Positions 34,738-43,898 of a DNA stretch of 64,000 nt are shown piece after piece. The notes under the pieces are model-generated. The model did no database searches. It had not been told where the DNA came from and saw only the letters and a program-made list of their open reading frames with translations. The stretch comes from Caenimonas koreensis DSM 17982 (lineage in GTDB: Bacteria > Pseudomonadota > Gammaproteobacteria > Burkholderiales > Burkholderiaceae_C). Within the stretch, counting starts at the first letter, position 1, and every line of letters starts with the position of its first letter. Position numbers and translations under genes: made by a program. The DNA is taken from NCBI RefSeq assembly GCF_009646335.1, contig NZ_WJBU01000023.1, forward strand, positions 1-64,000, written 5' to 3'.

Positions 34738-36965
34738 GCCTCGTTGTCCGTCATTGGAACAGGCACAGCACCTTCGAAATCAGAAGCCGCGAGCGGCGTT
34801 GCTTTTCCTCGAACATTCGCCAAGAAGGTTTCATAGTCTGTCTTGGCCTTGGCCGTCAGCTCAGCGCGCTTATCTTTGGTGATGTCTTCCACCGCGACCG
34901 CGTTGTCGTCGCAATACTGCCTCACCTTGCGAGCGAGCAGGTCCTTTGCAACTCGCTTACGGCACGCGATGCGATCGGTCTCGACCAGTTTCTGCAGCTC
35001 AGGATCAACAGGCGTCCAGAGTTCGAGAAGGAGATAGCGATACTTCGGCCATTCGGCGGGCTGCATTTCGCCTGTAAGCACGACGCCGCGAAAGGTCGGT
35101 CCACCAAGGACCACGCGCACGTCGGGATCAGACTCTAGCTTCCCTTCGAATGTCTGCATGAGTCGTTCCAGGTCCTTGAGGCTTCCGGGCCGGAAGAATT
35201 TGTGCAGCGAGTCCACATAGTTGTCGAGCGCTGAAGCCTGGGCCGACTCATCCGCGATTTGTGCCTGCTCGATAGCTTCCGTGAACGTGCAGATCAATGC
35301 GGTTTGGAACGCAACTGTCTCAAAGACGTTCTCGTACATGCGATCAATCGCGTCGCGAAGGCCTTGATGCATCTGTCCGTCCGGTGCGAGCTTCTTCAGC
35401 GTCGCGGTTGACAGTGCCTCAAGAAGGTGTGCGGCCCGCTTAGCTCGCATCTCTCCAATCAGCTCGCGCCGCTTCTTAACGAGCCCTTCGACCCGAGTAA
35501 GCGTCTCCACGATTGCCGGCGAGGTCCAACCGGGCTCCTTGTCTTTGAATCGGCGGTCCAAGCCCTCTCGAAATTCATCGAATGTGCGTGCGGTGCCTTC
35601 GCCGTCAAAAAGGATGCTTTCAAGCTCTGGCTCGTGGCGCCCCTTCAATTCCTCCTTCAACCACAGCGTTGCTCGCGCGAACGCGGACAGCGGCACGAAT
35701 TTTCCGAAGAGCTTGTCGATTACCGGCACGTAGCGAGCGCGCCATTGCGCGCGGAACTCTTGAGCAATTTCGTCCGAATAGTTCGTGCGAGTATTCGCCT
35801 CTCGCTTGTCCTGCGGAATGGTGTCCTTCAGACCCAAGCGCTGATATGCCTCGGCGAGCTTGCGCTTTGGAGCGCCAATTTTGCTGCGCGCTTCTAAGCC
35901 GCGAACGTAGTCGCTGCTCATTAGGATGTGCTCGGCCATGTGGTACAGGTGGCTCACACCGCTAAAAGCAACGTCACTATTGACCTTGACGCGATCCCCC
36001 TCCTGGTCCAGCTCCACATTCCATATGCGCACTGCGGTGTCGTCCTTTTCCGCAAGCTGCTTGATGTGCGACAGAGTCTCGCGCAAGCATTCCGCAACAA
36101 TGTCCTGGTCGTTAAGCAATCTATTGCGCGACTCGGAAACCTTCTTGGCCGTCTTGTTTAGGGTCAGAAATACGCGGCGCGCGGCCCGGACAACGTCGAG
36201 ATTGTCTTTGCAATCGACGTCCAACTGCGGGAACGTGCAAATGATCATCGGCATCTGCAAGTCGTCAAGGTTGTACGACCGTATTTCTTTCTCAGGCCAG
36301 ACCTTGTAATACCGTTCGTACGGCGCTCGACGAGAGTCCGTCCACGTACCCGTCAAGTTACGATGAAGGGCTAGGAGCGCCATGGCACGATGCTGCCCGT
36401 CCACAATCGCGAGCGCGCAGTTATCGCGCGACAACAGCAATCGCGCGCTATCAGGAGACACAGCTCCGTTCGAGTCGACGTACTCAAGAAACTGAAATTG
36501 CTCCTGCCCCAGCTGGCCGGCTGTCAGGCGCTGCTCGGAATATCCCGAGTGGGCAGCGGAGGGTGTCTTGGCGAGTTCGACCTTGTTATACAAGTCAGCC
36601 GGCATCTTGCTCAGCGGCTTCAATGGAAGCACGATCACCACGATCGGCGGGAAAAGCTTGATCTGTCCGGACACAGAGGCGTCAAGCAAATATGGAATTA
36701 GCTCCAGCGACACACGAGAGTCCTCGATGTCGCGTTGCATTATTTCGTCGAAGTCGAGTTGCTTGAGGTCGAAGACCTCACGTACCGGTGCGAGCATATC
36801 CAATAGCTGCAACTGACCTGCCTTTTGCGACAGCGTTACGTGCGTCAGTATGTACTTGACCTCTACTCCTGCCTTTTCGCCGTCCTCTTTTGAGACCCTG
36901 AAAGAACCCACGGTGCCAGGGATGTCTACGTTCAATGCGGTGCTTTTATTTGAGAGAAGGACCAT
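34734..36965 (-). CDS. DGQHR-domain protein (DndB/SspE-like NTPase module) of the phosphorothioation cluster
   Basis: 743 residues. The motif CALAIVDGQHRAMALLAL places DGQHR at residues 189-193, the signature of DndB and related ParB-fold proteins and close to the DGQQR motif in the DUF262 domain of SspE. The first 180 residues include PPIVVIVLPLKP as in DndB-like proteins. The C-terminal 500 residues are helical with no recognised nuclease. Last gene of a tight operon after sspB, sspC, sspD and a GIY-YIG gene (2-base gap). It may be the sensing/ATPase half of a two-protein restriction effector, or a DndB-like regulator; the sequence alone does not decide. Confidence 0.75.
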   Translation of the reverse strand: MVLLSNKSTALNVDIPGTVGSFRVSKEDGEKAGVEVKYILTHVTLSQKAGQLQLLDMLAPVREVFDLKQLDFDEIMQRDIEDSRVSLELIPYLLDASVSGQIKLFPPIVVIVLPLKPLSKMPADLYNKVELAKTPSAAHSGYSEQRLTAGQLGQEQFQFLEYVDSNGAVSPDSARLLLSRDNCALAIVDGQHRAMALLALHRNLTGTWTDSRRAPYERYYKVWPEKEIRSYNLDDLQMPMIICTFPQLDVDCKDNLDVVRAARRVFLTLNKTAKKVSESRNRLLNDQDIVAECLRETLSHIKQLAEKDDTAVRIWNVELDQEGDRVKVNSDVAFSGVSHLYHMAEHILMSSDYVRGLEARSKIGAPKRKLAEAYQRLGLKDTIPQDKREANTRTNYSDEIAQEFRAQWRARYVPVIDKLFGKFVPLSAFARATLWLKEELKGRHEPELESILFDGEGTARTFDEFREGLDRRFKDKEPGWTSPAIVETLTRVEGLVKKRRELIGEMRAKRAAHLLEALSTATLKKLAPDGQMHQGLRDAIDRMYENVFETVAFQTALICTFTEAIEQAQIADESAQASALDNYVDSLHKFFRPGSLKDLERLMQTFEGKLESDPDVRVVLGGPTFRGVVLTGEMQPAEWPKYRYLLLELWTPVDPELQKLVETDRIACRKRVAKDLLARKVRQYCDDNAVAVEDITKDKRAELTAKAKTDYETFLANVRGKATPLAASDFEGAVPVPMTDNEA

Positions 36966-36967
36966 GA

Positions 36968-37621
36968 TTAGTTCCGTCCAAAGATAGGAAAGTTGATTCG
37001 ATTTAGGATGTTCTCGATATCGTTGTGCTCTGACGTGTCGACCGGCACTTCGACAATCATGACAAATAAGTTCGTTGGTTCGAAACCTCGTGCCGCGATT
37101 TGGTTGGCGAAGCCAGCGTCCACGATGTCGTCTGTGGATGGACTTCCACCCGTGTCTCGCAGTTCGATAATGCGGCGCTTGTGCTTCCTAAGACGCACCC
37201 GAAGGTTGGCGGCCATGCCTATGTAAAGCGGCGCCGTGAAACCCGGGGCAACGCCAGCAAGAATTTCCGCGATGCTTTTGAAGCGGTCCGGTTGCTCCAC
37301 AACACGATCCACGAGCGAGCTCGAACGGCTCGGTTCGTGGTTGACTTCTCCACCATAGCGCGGCTTCAACGCACCGCGGAGCTCGACCCGATATGGCGTC
37401 TCGCGGTAGGGATTGAAAACGAAGCGATCAAGTGCCCGCTCAACCGCCATCTTGGCTCGCTGTTCGTCGCCACTCGTCTTGTGGCTTTGAATATCCGCTA
37501 CCACTGCCTCCACGTCGGCGCGACTGATCTGCAGCCTCGAGTACCAAGCGTAGACCCCAGATGTCTCTGGCGCCTGGTCGATTTCCAGCCACGAGTACGC
37601 GCTTCCTAAATCGACCTTCAT
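36968..37621 (-). CDS. GIY-YIG nuclease-like protein with a long insertion
   Basis: 217 residues. SGVYAWYS (residues 21-28) and PLYIGMAANLRVRLRKH (131-147) are the GIY and YIG halves, with the following arginines, and a terminal E203-x-x-L-N-x-x-N-F-P-x-F-G-R-N element supplies the catalytic Glu. About 105 residues separate the two halves, against roughly a dozen in ordinary GIY-YIG domains. The start codon ATG overlaps the sspD stop (ATGA). Predicted to be the DNA-cleaving partner of the adjacent DGQHR protein; that pairing is inference. Confidence 0.82.
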   Translation of the reverse strand: MKVDLGSAYSWLEIDQAPETSGVYAWYSRLQISRADVEAVVADIQSHKTSGDEQRAKMAVERALDRFVFNPYRETPYRVELRGALKPRYGGEVNHEPSRSSSLVDRVVEQPDRFKSIAEILAGVAPGFTAPLYIGMAANLRVRLRKHKRRIIELRDTGGSPSTDDIVDAGFANQIAARGFEPTNLFVMIVEVPVDTSEHNDIENILNRINFPIFGRN

Positions 37622-38460
37622 TTGTGGCACACAAGGCAAGCGCCGCCGCCTTCTTCCTCGTAATACAGGTCATCAATCTCGACCGGGTCGCAGCTCACAG
37701 GACGCAAAGGGTTGGGCTTGCGCCTAGCCAATTCGCGCTGCTTCCGGATCTCAAAGTCAGCCTCAATCTCCGCCATCCGCTCTGGCTTCTCAAGCTCCGT
37801 CAATGACTCTCTGTGCGACCAGGTAAAAGGCGACCCGTGTTCGATCGCCGACTTTTCGTAGGCCTTCGCCTCCTCGAACGCCTCTGGGTGGATCCTCTTG
37901 AGCTTGACCCACTCGACCTTCTGCTGGAAGAAGCAGAAAGTGCATCCACTGCGCGAACGCCAGTCGTAATACTTCGGCAGGCCGAGACCCGATGCCTCGA
38001 GGATTTCCAGCACACCTAACCTGTCGACGCCATGATCCCGAAACGGAAACTTCACCACCAGGTTGTCATGTTGGGCCACCATGCCGTCGCGGTGATCTTC
38101 ATCGGCGCGGATCGCGACGTAGCTGTTCACGATGTCACCAGCCTGCAGCAGAGGACGAATCCAATGCTTGAACGGCAGCAGCTTGAGCTGACGGGTGCAC
38201 CAGCGCGTCTGCGCCGACGGCAAGAAGTGGCCGTATTGGCGCAGCCAGAAATCGAAGTCGCGGTGCGGGTTGAGATATTCGATAGGTCGTCCGAGAAAAC
38301 CTTCGAGCCGCCCAAGGAAGTCGTATACCTCGGGCAACTCTTTGCCCGTGTCGGTGAAGAAATATCGGATGTTGAGATCCGGGTAGTGCTGGCGCATGAA
38401 GACGGCCAGGGCGGCGCTGTCTTTGCCCCCAGAAAGTCCCAGAACGTGGTGTTCAGCCAT
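37618..38460 (-). CDS. sspD: SspD/DndC-like PAPS-reductase-family ATP pyrophosphatase
   Basis: 280 residues. PP-loop HVLGLSGGKDSAALAVFM at the N-terminus, then FFTDTGKELPEVYDFL. Cysteines in RWCTRQLK, SGCTFCFFQ and the C-terminal ACLVCHK fit the Fe-S/thiol centre of DndC/SspD enzymes, which activate the DNA backbone for sulfur insertion. Starts at an ATG overlapping the sspC stop (TGATG); a GTG one codon upstream is possible. Central enzyme of the proposed modification system. Confidence 0.88.
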   Translation of the reverse strand: MAEHHVLGLSGGKDSAALAVFMRQHYPDLNIRYFFTDTGKELPEVYDFLGRLEGFLGRPIEYLNPHRDFDFWLRQYGHFLPSAQTRWCTRQLKLLPFKHWIRPLLQAGDIVNSYVAIRADEDHRDGMVAQHDNLVVKFPFRDHGVDRLGVLEILEASGLGLPKYYDWRSRSGCTFCFFQQKVEWVKLKRIHPEAFEEAKAYEKSAIEHGSPFTWSHRESLTELEKPERMAEIEADFEIRKQRELARRKPNPLRPVSCDPVEIDDLYYEEEGGGACLVCHK

Positions 38461-41400
38461 CACGCCACCTCCTTTCGCGTTTGTTGGGTCATCAAGAGTG
38501 CGCCCGTTTCGGCAAGAGCTGCGAGGACGATGTCCGGACGCTCTGTGTGCACTGTGGCCAGGAGGCGCTTAACAAGCGTGTCCACCTCTGCCGCATCGGC
38601 TTCGGCCACATCTACCGAGCCGCAAGCATCTTGGCCATGTTTTGCGCCGAAGACGACGCCGATTACGCGGCGTGTAGCCGGGCGCCCGCGGAGTGGTGCC
38701 ATTGTCTCAGCGCGACGAAACTCCAACGCCCACTCGCCCAACTGCAATAACGCCGCGTCGATGTCCCGATCGACCCAATTCGCATTTGGCTTGCTCACGG
38801 CGAGGCTGATTAACCCCTCGATGGCATCGCTTGATCCGTCGTAAACCTCCAAGCGCGCAGCAAACGCATCCAGTCGGAAGTCGCCGGTTATTCCCTTGAC
38901 GTTAACGGCGCGCGCATGAAGTTCCTCATGCGTCCGGCCCGTGTGGTCGAGTGCCGACAGGACAGCCCGCTCGACTCGCCGCAGCATCGTTTCGTACGCG
39001 GTAGCAAGCTCTGTGGTGATCTCGCGAAGCGTATCTACCAACCTGGTTGGGTCCGAAGTCTGCAACAGGGCTGGTAGGGCCGTGAACAGCACTCGATGCG
39101 GATCGTTGGCTTTCAGTAGCATCCCGCGTACATCTTGCGCCAGCTGGCCCACGAGGGCTGTGCGCTTGGTCCAGCCCGGAAGATTCAGGACCATTCCCAC
39201 GAGAGCGCGCGCCGCATCGAGTGGCACAGCGGCCACGACCGTCTGCGTCTGCTCGGACACGGTCTGAGCAATTGCACTGACCAACCGCTTTTGGTCCTCG
39301 TTTGCCGCGACGAATTGGAACTTCACTTGCTTGGGATCGAGCAGCCACTCATCAACCCCGGACTCGGACATTTCGGGTGTGAACACGCCGCCGATATACA
39401 TCGCCAATGTTGACCGATGCGCCATGTAGAAAGCGAGGGCCAAGACTGGCATCACGCCGGCGCGCACGCCGAATGGCGGCGCGGCCCAAAGCGCATAAAG
39501 CTCGGAGAGCGTGATCTCCTTGCGCGGTTGGCTAACATGCTTGTGCGTCCAGCTCCAAAAGGGACTCATCGAGCGGCCGCGTTCGCTCGAGTTGGGCGGA
39601 CCAAAGGACCACCCCTGTTCTTTGCGTTCCGCGTGAAGCCCAGGCGCGTGCAGCAGGTTGAAATACAAGCCCGCGTCCGCCGGCATCCCCTCGTAGCCAA
39701 GCTTGGCGCTGTCCGAATGACTCACCATTCGGTACATCAGGTCCTTGCGCGCCTTATTCGAGTTGCTCGACGGCTCCTCGCGATTGACCAGCTCGCTAAA
39801 GAGCCAAGGCGCCTTGTCGTACAGGCTCGCACCAATAGAGGAGGCGATCGCTGAAAGCGAAGCGGGCCGCTCCTTGCTCTGAACTTCGCCTTTGAAGTAC
39901 CACTTGCACAGACTGAAGGCGTCGGTGAGTTCCTCTTCAAGATTGCCTCGCACCGCGGCAATTCGCCCGAGCAATTCACGTCGGGCCACCGAGTCGCCCT
40001 CCAGCTCGGGGCGGCTCTTGAACACGCGCTCCGCCGCAGCAAGTTCAAGACTCAGTTCCGCAATCTGCTTGGCGTTTGCCGGCACGCCAAGCAGGGCCGG
40101 AACGTCAGCGAACTGCTCGCTCAACTTGTGCATGCGCGCATCGGCGCTCTTGTCCGAATGTTCGGCATCGTGCAAGCACAAGATGAAAGAACCGAGGCTG
40201 CCGCGATCAGGCTTGAAGCGCTGCAGGACAGCCTCGATGTCGTTCATTCGAACGATCCGCCGTGTCATCCACCGCATCGTGCCCGTCTGCTGGTACAGGC
40301 GCTTGGCCAAAATCGGCTGCAGGTCAGTGAGCGCCGAGACCCGATCGAGCGAGGGCTCACCCAGCTCACCGCGTGCCTGGTTGATCGCGCCCTCGATGTC
40401 GAAGTCGCTACCCGCATATACGCCGTAGGCCCCAAGGTGCTTGCGCTCAATGAGGATCTTCCACTCGACGAGCTGCCGAAGAGCCGCCTTAATCTGCGCC
40501 GGTTCGAAGCCTTGAACGGACACGGCCAATATGGCCTCTTCGGGAGCCAATCCCGAGCCGTTGCGGAACATCTCGATCAGGGCAACCGTCTTTGTCACTT
40601 CGACGTGCTGCGTCTCACCCTTTGCTTCCGACCGCTCTACGGCTTCGAGTGCGACCGCCCAGCGATGAGCGTCAGGTGACGCGAGGATCGCCGGCTCAAG
40701 ATTCGCCCGCAGATAGTCCCAGAATCGCGCCGGTCCATACATGGACCGCCAGTCAGCGGGTTCGGCCTCCAGGAACTCCGCGAAACCCAGCGGCTCGCGC
40801 GACGCGAGGAAACCGAATGTGCTGCGCTCGTTCTGTCCGAAGCGGCGTTTCGATATAGGCCCTAGCAGTGCCGCGGTGACGGGGTGAAGCGGCCAGCAGC
40901 GAGCCAACCCAGATCCAATTCCCGCTGGCGTACCAGGCCGCCGGGCCCGAACCGCCTGAGCGACAACGCTCACGACATCGACAGCACCTGGCGGGGGTTT
41001 GCGATCCAATGAAGGCGATGCCTTTATCGCTCGGCCGATCAACTCAATCACTTCGTCGGTCGCGGACACCAGCGGAATGTCGACGAATCGGCCTTGCACC
41101 TTCGCCCAATCGTCGCGCGCTTCACGACCGAGACGCGAGGCGTAAGCCTCGAAGGCTTGATGCAAGATGCCAACGACTACCAGCTTTCCGGATGCGCGGC
41201 TCGCGGCCTCGGCGAGCTGCTGGAAGAAATAGATGTCGTCGCCGCCTTCCTGCGCAGACGCCTCCAGAAACTTTCCGAGCTCGTCGATCACCAAAATGAC
41301 GCCCTGTCGATGCTGATTTGCTTCAGCAACAAGGTCCGAGACCACGTCTAAGTGCTTGCGCTTGCCACCGGCATATGGCTCACCCTTTGCCATGGCCAAA

Positions 41401-41825
41401 GCAGCGGCTATCTCTGCCGCTGCGCTCGCTCGCTTGCCCACGACGGGCAAGACTAGCCACCCGTTCCCGCGCGCCTCAAATGCTTTCTGCACACGGCTAT
41501 CGCTTGGGAGATCGAGAATCTCGTTTGCTTTGGCCCTCAGCTTGGCGCTTGGACCCACGAGAGAGCACAGCATGAGTGCCAGCGAGGATTTGCCGCCGCC
41601 GTATGGGCCCGTCCAGGTAAACGCGCGCTGCTTGGTGTCTGTGAGCTGACGCGCCATGCTTTCTAGCAACCCGCGCGCAGTGCCTTGGCACACATAGCCC
41701 GACAGCGCATCCTCGCGCCCGAAATCGGCGTCAATGCGAACAGAGCGGAGGAACTGTCGCGAGATTTCAACCGCACTCGCCAACTTGTGGCCCTCACGGA
41801 TAGGTTGACGCTTAGTGCTTCGCAT
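38460..41825 (-). CDS. sspC: Large P-loop ATPase, SspC-like
   Basis: 1121 residues. Walker A WTGPYGGGKSSLALML (GPYGGGKS at 73-80) and Walker B GVILVIDELGKFLEAS (D181-E182). Long helical C-terminal region without other motifs. Lies between the DUF4007 and PAPS-reductase genes, overlapping both (14 bases and 3 bases), exactly the sspB-C-D order. Probably supplies ATP-driven DNA handling for single-strand phosphorothioation. The SspC name rests on gene order and on general architecture rather than an alignment; related ATPases also occur in BREX-like systems. Confidence 0.78.
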   Translation of the reverse strand: MRSTKRQPIREGHKLASAVEISRQFLRSVRIDADFGREDALSGYVCQGTARGLLESMARQLTDTKQRAFTWTGPYGGGKSSLALMLCSLVGPSAKLRAKANEILDLPSDSRVQKAFEARGNGWLVLPVVGKRASAAAEIAAALAMAKGEPYAGGKRKHLDVVSDLVAEANQHRQGVILVIDELGKFLEASAQEGGDDIYFFQQLAEAASRASGKLVVVGILHQAFEAYASRLGREARDDWAKVQGRFVDIPLVSATDEVIELIGRAIKASPSLDRKPPPGAVDVVSVVAQAVRARRPGTPAGIGSGLARCWPLHPVTAALLGPISKRRFGQNERSTFGFLASREPLGFAEFLEAEPADWRSMYGPARFWDYLRANLEPAILASPDAHRWAVALEAVERSEAKGETQHVEVTKTVALIEMFRNGSGLAPEEAILAVSVQGFEPAQIKAALRQLVEWKILIERKHLGAYGVYAGSDFDIEGAINQARGELGEPSLDRVSALTDLQPILAKRLYQQTGTMRWMTRRIVRMNDIEAVLQRFKPDRGSLGSFILCLHDAEHSDKSADARMHKLSEQFADVPALLGVPANAKQIAELSLELAAAERVFKSRPELEGDSVARRELLGRIAAVRGNLEEELTDAFSLCKWYFKGEVQSKERPASLSAIASSIGASLYDKAPWLFSELVNREEPSSNSNKARKDLMYRMVSHSDSAKLGYEGMPADAGLYFNLLHAPGLHAERKEQGWSFGPPNSSERGRSMSPFWSWTHKHVSQPRKEITLSELYALWAAPPFGVRAGVMPVLALAFYMAHRSTLAMYIGGVFTPEMSESGVDEWLLDPKQVKFQFVAANEDQKRLVSAIAQTVSEQTQTVVAAVPLDAARALVGMVLNLPGWTKRTALVGQLAQDVRGMLLKANDPHRVLFTALPALLQTSDPTRLVDTLREITTELATAYETMLRRVERAVLSALDHTGRTHEELHARAVNVKGITGDFRLDAFAARLEVYDGSSDAIEGLISLAVSKPNANWVDRDIDAALLQLGEWALEFRRAETMAPLRGRPATRRVIGVVFGAKHGQDACGSVDVAEADAAEVDTLVKRLLATVHTERPDIVLAALAETGALLMTQQTRKEVA

Positions 41826-42750
41826 AGGCCGCCTTCAAAACTCGTCCCATGGTCTGTTTGATGTCTTCAAGGGCAGCTCCCTTGCGCGTCACCTGTCGAA
41901 TCCCCGCCTGTTCAGTCCACTGGATTTGACCGTGCGTGAGATCTTCGAGCGCGATTAGCCTGTCGGCAACGGCGGTCTCATCGAGCTTGAAGACGCGCCC
42001 CGGCGAACCGTAGTCATGCGCGACCCGATCGAAAGCCATCACTGAACCTGCATGCTCAAGCCGTTGCCAGTAGTCGAGCAGCGCAAACGCGAAGATGCCG
42101 TTTGGAAGCGAGCGCTTTGCGCCGCGCCTGAATTCGAAGCTGCCCTTTGCGTTCTGCTGAATGAGTCCAAGTTCTCCAAGCAGTGGCTCGCTCATCTCCT
42201 CGGGACTGTCACCCCCCAAACGCGGCACGTAGCTGCGTATGCAGCACTCGACGTCGCGCTTCAAGGTCGAAAGTGAGATGCGCAGCCCGTGCTCATCGAT
42301 CATCCCCGCGAGGGCATTCACGATTGCCTCGCGATCGAACACTTGCTGCACGACGTAGTTGAAGAGGAAGTACCACGTCGTCGTCTTGTGCGTTTTATGC
42401 GGCTTGCTCGCAAGGAACCAATGCATCAGCCATGTCGTCGCCGATTTCTCGCAATAGGGGTCGAGGCCCTTTTCTGGGTCGAAGAGCAAATGGGCAAGGT
42501 CGGTCGCCGCGTACCCGCCTTCGACTTCATCAAGCATCCTGCACGCCGTCGCCCAAAATCGGATCGAGCTGACCATGTTCTTACCGACGCCGAAGCGGAC
42601 GATTGCCTCATCGTCACCAAAGGTCGCACGAGGTGCAGCGCCTTCGTACTCGGTGACGGCGTCAAAAGCTTTGCGCAGCCAGAGTTGGCGCAAGGGGAAA
42701 GTTTCGTGGCCGGAGAACTGAGGCCTGACGCCGGAGGGCATTTGCAGCAT
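41812..42750 (-). CDS. sspB: DUF4007 protein, SspB-like
   Basis: 312 residues. The DUF4007 hallmark FSGHETFPLRQLWLRK is at residues 12-27, followed by FGVGKNMVSSIRFWATACRM, also typical of the family. In Ssp systems SspB nicks DNA to allow strand-specific sulfur insertion. First gene of the tightly overlapping sspB-C-D block. An ATG three codons downstream is an alternative start. No cysteine desulfurase (SspA) gene is adjacent. Confidence 0.87.
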   Translation of the reverse strand: MLQMPSGVRPQFSGHETFPLRQLWLRKAFDAVTEYEGAAPRATFGDDEAIVRFGVGKNMVSSIRFWATACRMLDEVEGGYAATDLAHLLFDPEKGLDPYCEKSATTWLMHWFLASKPHKTHKTTTWYFLFNYVVQQVFDREAIVNALAGMIDEHGLRISLSTLKRDVECCIRSYVPRLGGDSPEEMSEPLLGELGLIQQNAKGSFEFRRGAKRSLPNGIFAFALLDYWQRLEHAGSVMAFDRVAHDYGSPGRVFKLDETAVADRLIALEDLTHGQIQWTEQAGIRQVTRKGAALEDIKQTMGRVLKAAYAKH

Positions 42751-42794
42751 CTTGTGATCTTAACCGCCGCCGACTGGACGAAGCCACCAGTCGC

Positions 42795-42822
42795 CCCTAT
42801 TCCATGGGGGTGGTACTGTCAA
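42795..42822 (-). promoter_or_regulatory. Possible promoter for the ssp operon
   Basis: Minus-strand TTGACA (42817-42822) is a perfect -35, but the -10 region ~16-17 bp downstream (ATAGGG or TAGGGG) is poor, so control by an activator or weak expression is possible. A short dyad CAACA … TGTTG flanks the -35 upstream side. Confidence 0.35.
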
Positions 42823-42930
42823 AAACAACAGTGACTATTGTTGGCTCAAATTAGGCCAGGGTTTCCCCTGAGCGGCGTCGCTCCAGCGAATTGTCAGTGC
42901 GCTCGGCTCCGATACGCAGCTTCGGGCGAC

Positions 42931-43818
42931 TCACGGAGTGAGCGAACGGTTGTGGAATGTCCCGTAGTCACCGCGGCGCAGGCTCTCGCTCAACCAGAAT
43001 TTTCCGTCGCGTAATTCCGCCAGACGTCGATCGAGCAGTCGATGCAGGTCAGTGCGAATGAGGATGCCATCCTCCGCTTGGTTGTCGGTTCGCCAGTCCT
43101 TGCCCGGTAAGTGCGCTGCATCGAGTACCTCCCTCACTGAAGTGCCCGAAACAACACAGCACCAGCCGCAGCGCTTTCCAACGCGCAATCGAAACGCCTG
43201 TTGTCGCATGCGTAGCTCCAGTTCAGCCGTCACCTTCTTGACGTCGATCGTGCCCTTCGGACTCGCGGTGACGCCACAGATGGTTGACAGCGGCAGTTCC
43301 AGTTCAGTGACGGCCATGACCGCGTCGGTGTCTGGAACGCTGCGTGAGTCCTCGAACCACAGCGTGGGCGTCTTTGTGTTCCGCGCCCGCTTCGGCCAGT
43401 GGCCTATCTGCCGTCGATACGCCTCGGCAACGTCGTCAACTTCCAGCGCCACATAGTTGGCGACCTCGCCCTCAAGCATGTGGACGAGGAGCGCGTGGGT
43501 CGCTCCCTTGGCTTTGGCGCTTGCGACACGAGCCTCCACATGCTCGATGAAGTGCGAGTTCGGAAACGCCGCAGCGCCAGGTTCGTCGAACAATCCGAAC
43601 TGAATGGCCGAATACTTGCGCGAGCCCGTCCAACCTTGCTTGAGCCAGAACCGGACGTCGGAACCATCCGCCGCCTTCGCGTCGACGAATTTCATTCCAT
43701 GCTCGCGCTTGCTCGCGACTGCGGCGAAGCCGTGCTGTTCGAGCAAGGGCGGCATAAGGGCGACCACCAGTGCCTCGTTTTCGTACGACTGTGGGCTGCG
43801 CGCAATATCCTTCGACAT
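42931..43818 (-). CDS. HNH endonuclease-like protein upstream of sspB
   Basis: 295 residues. C-terminal HNH (HNH_2-type) region: GWCCVVSGTSVREVLDAAHL, then DNQAEDGILIRTDLHRLLD, with Cys221, AAH at 234-236 and a downstream His259. The N-terminal ~200 residues form an unrecognised domain (FVDAKAADGSDVRFWLKQGW) that could recognise modified DNA. Very good ribosome-binding site (gaggagacggg). Same strand as sspBCD but separated by 180 bp. Candidate second restriction component, or an independent type IV-like nuclease. Confidence 0.78.
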   Translation of the reverse strand: MSKDIARSPQSYENEALVVALMPPLLEQHGFAAVASKREHGMKFVDAKAADGSDVRFWLKQGWTGSRKYSAIQFGLFDEPGAAAFPNSHFIEHVEARVASAKAKGATHALLVHMLEGEVANYVALEVDDVAEAYRRQIGHWPKRARNTKTPTLWFEDSRSVPDTDAVMAVTELELPLSTICGVTASPKGTIDVKKVTAELELRMRQQAFRLRVGKRCGWCCVVSGTSVREVLDAAHLPGKDWRTDNQAEDGILIRTDLHRLLDRRLAELRDGKFWLSESLRRGDYGTFHNRSLTP

Positions 43819-43898
43819 CCCGTCTCCTCGTCACTTGGCGTCCGCGGTGCAACAGTTCTCGTCGTCGAGCGGCCTCGCGACGCAGAGCGGTCGCACCT

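Noticed and set aside
34734-43818. Interpretation as a BREX or classic DndABCDE system
   Set aside because: No PglX methyltransferase, PglZ or BrxL for BREX, and no DndD SMC-like or DndE protein for Dnd; DUF4007 next to a DndC-type enzyme fits Ssp better.
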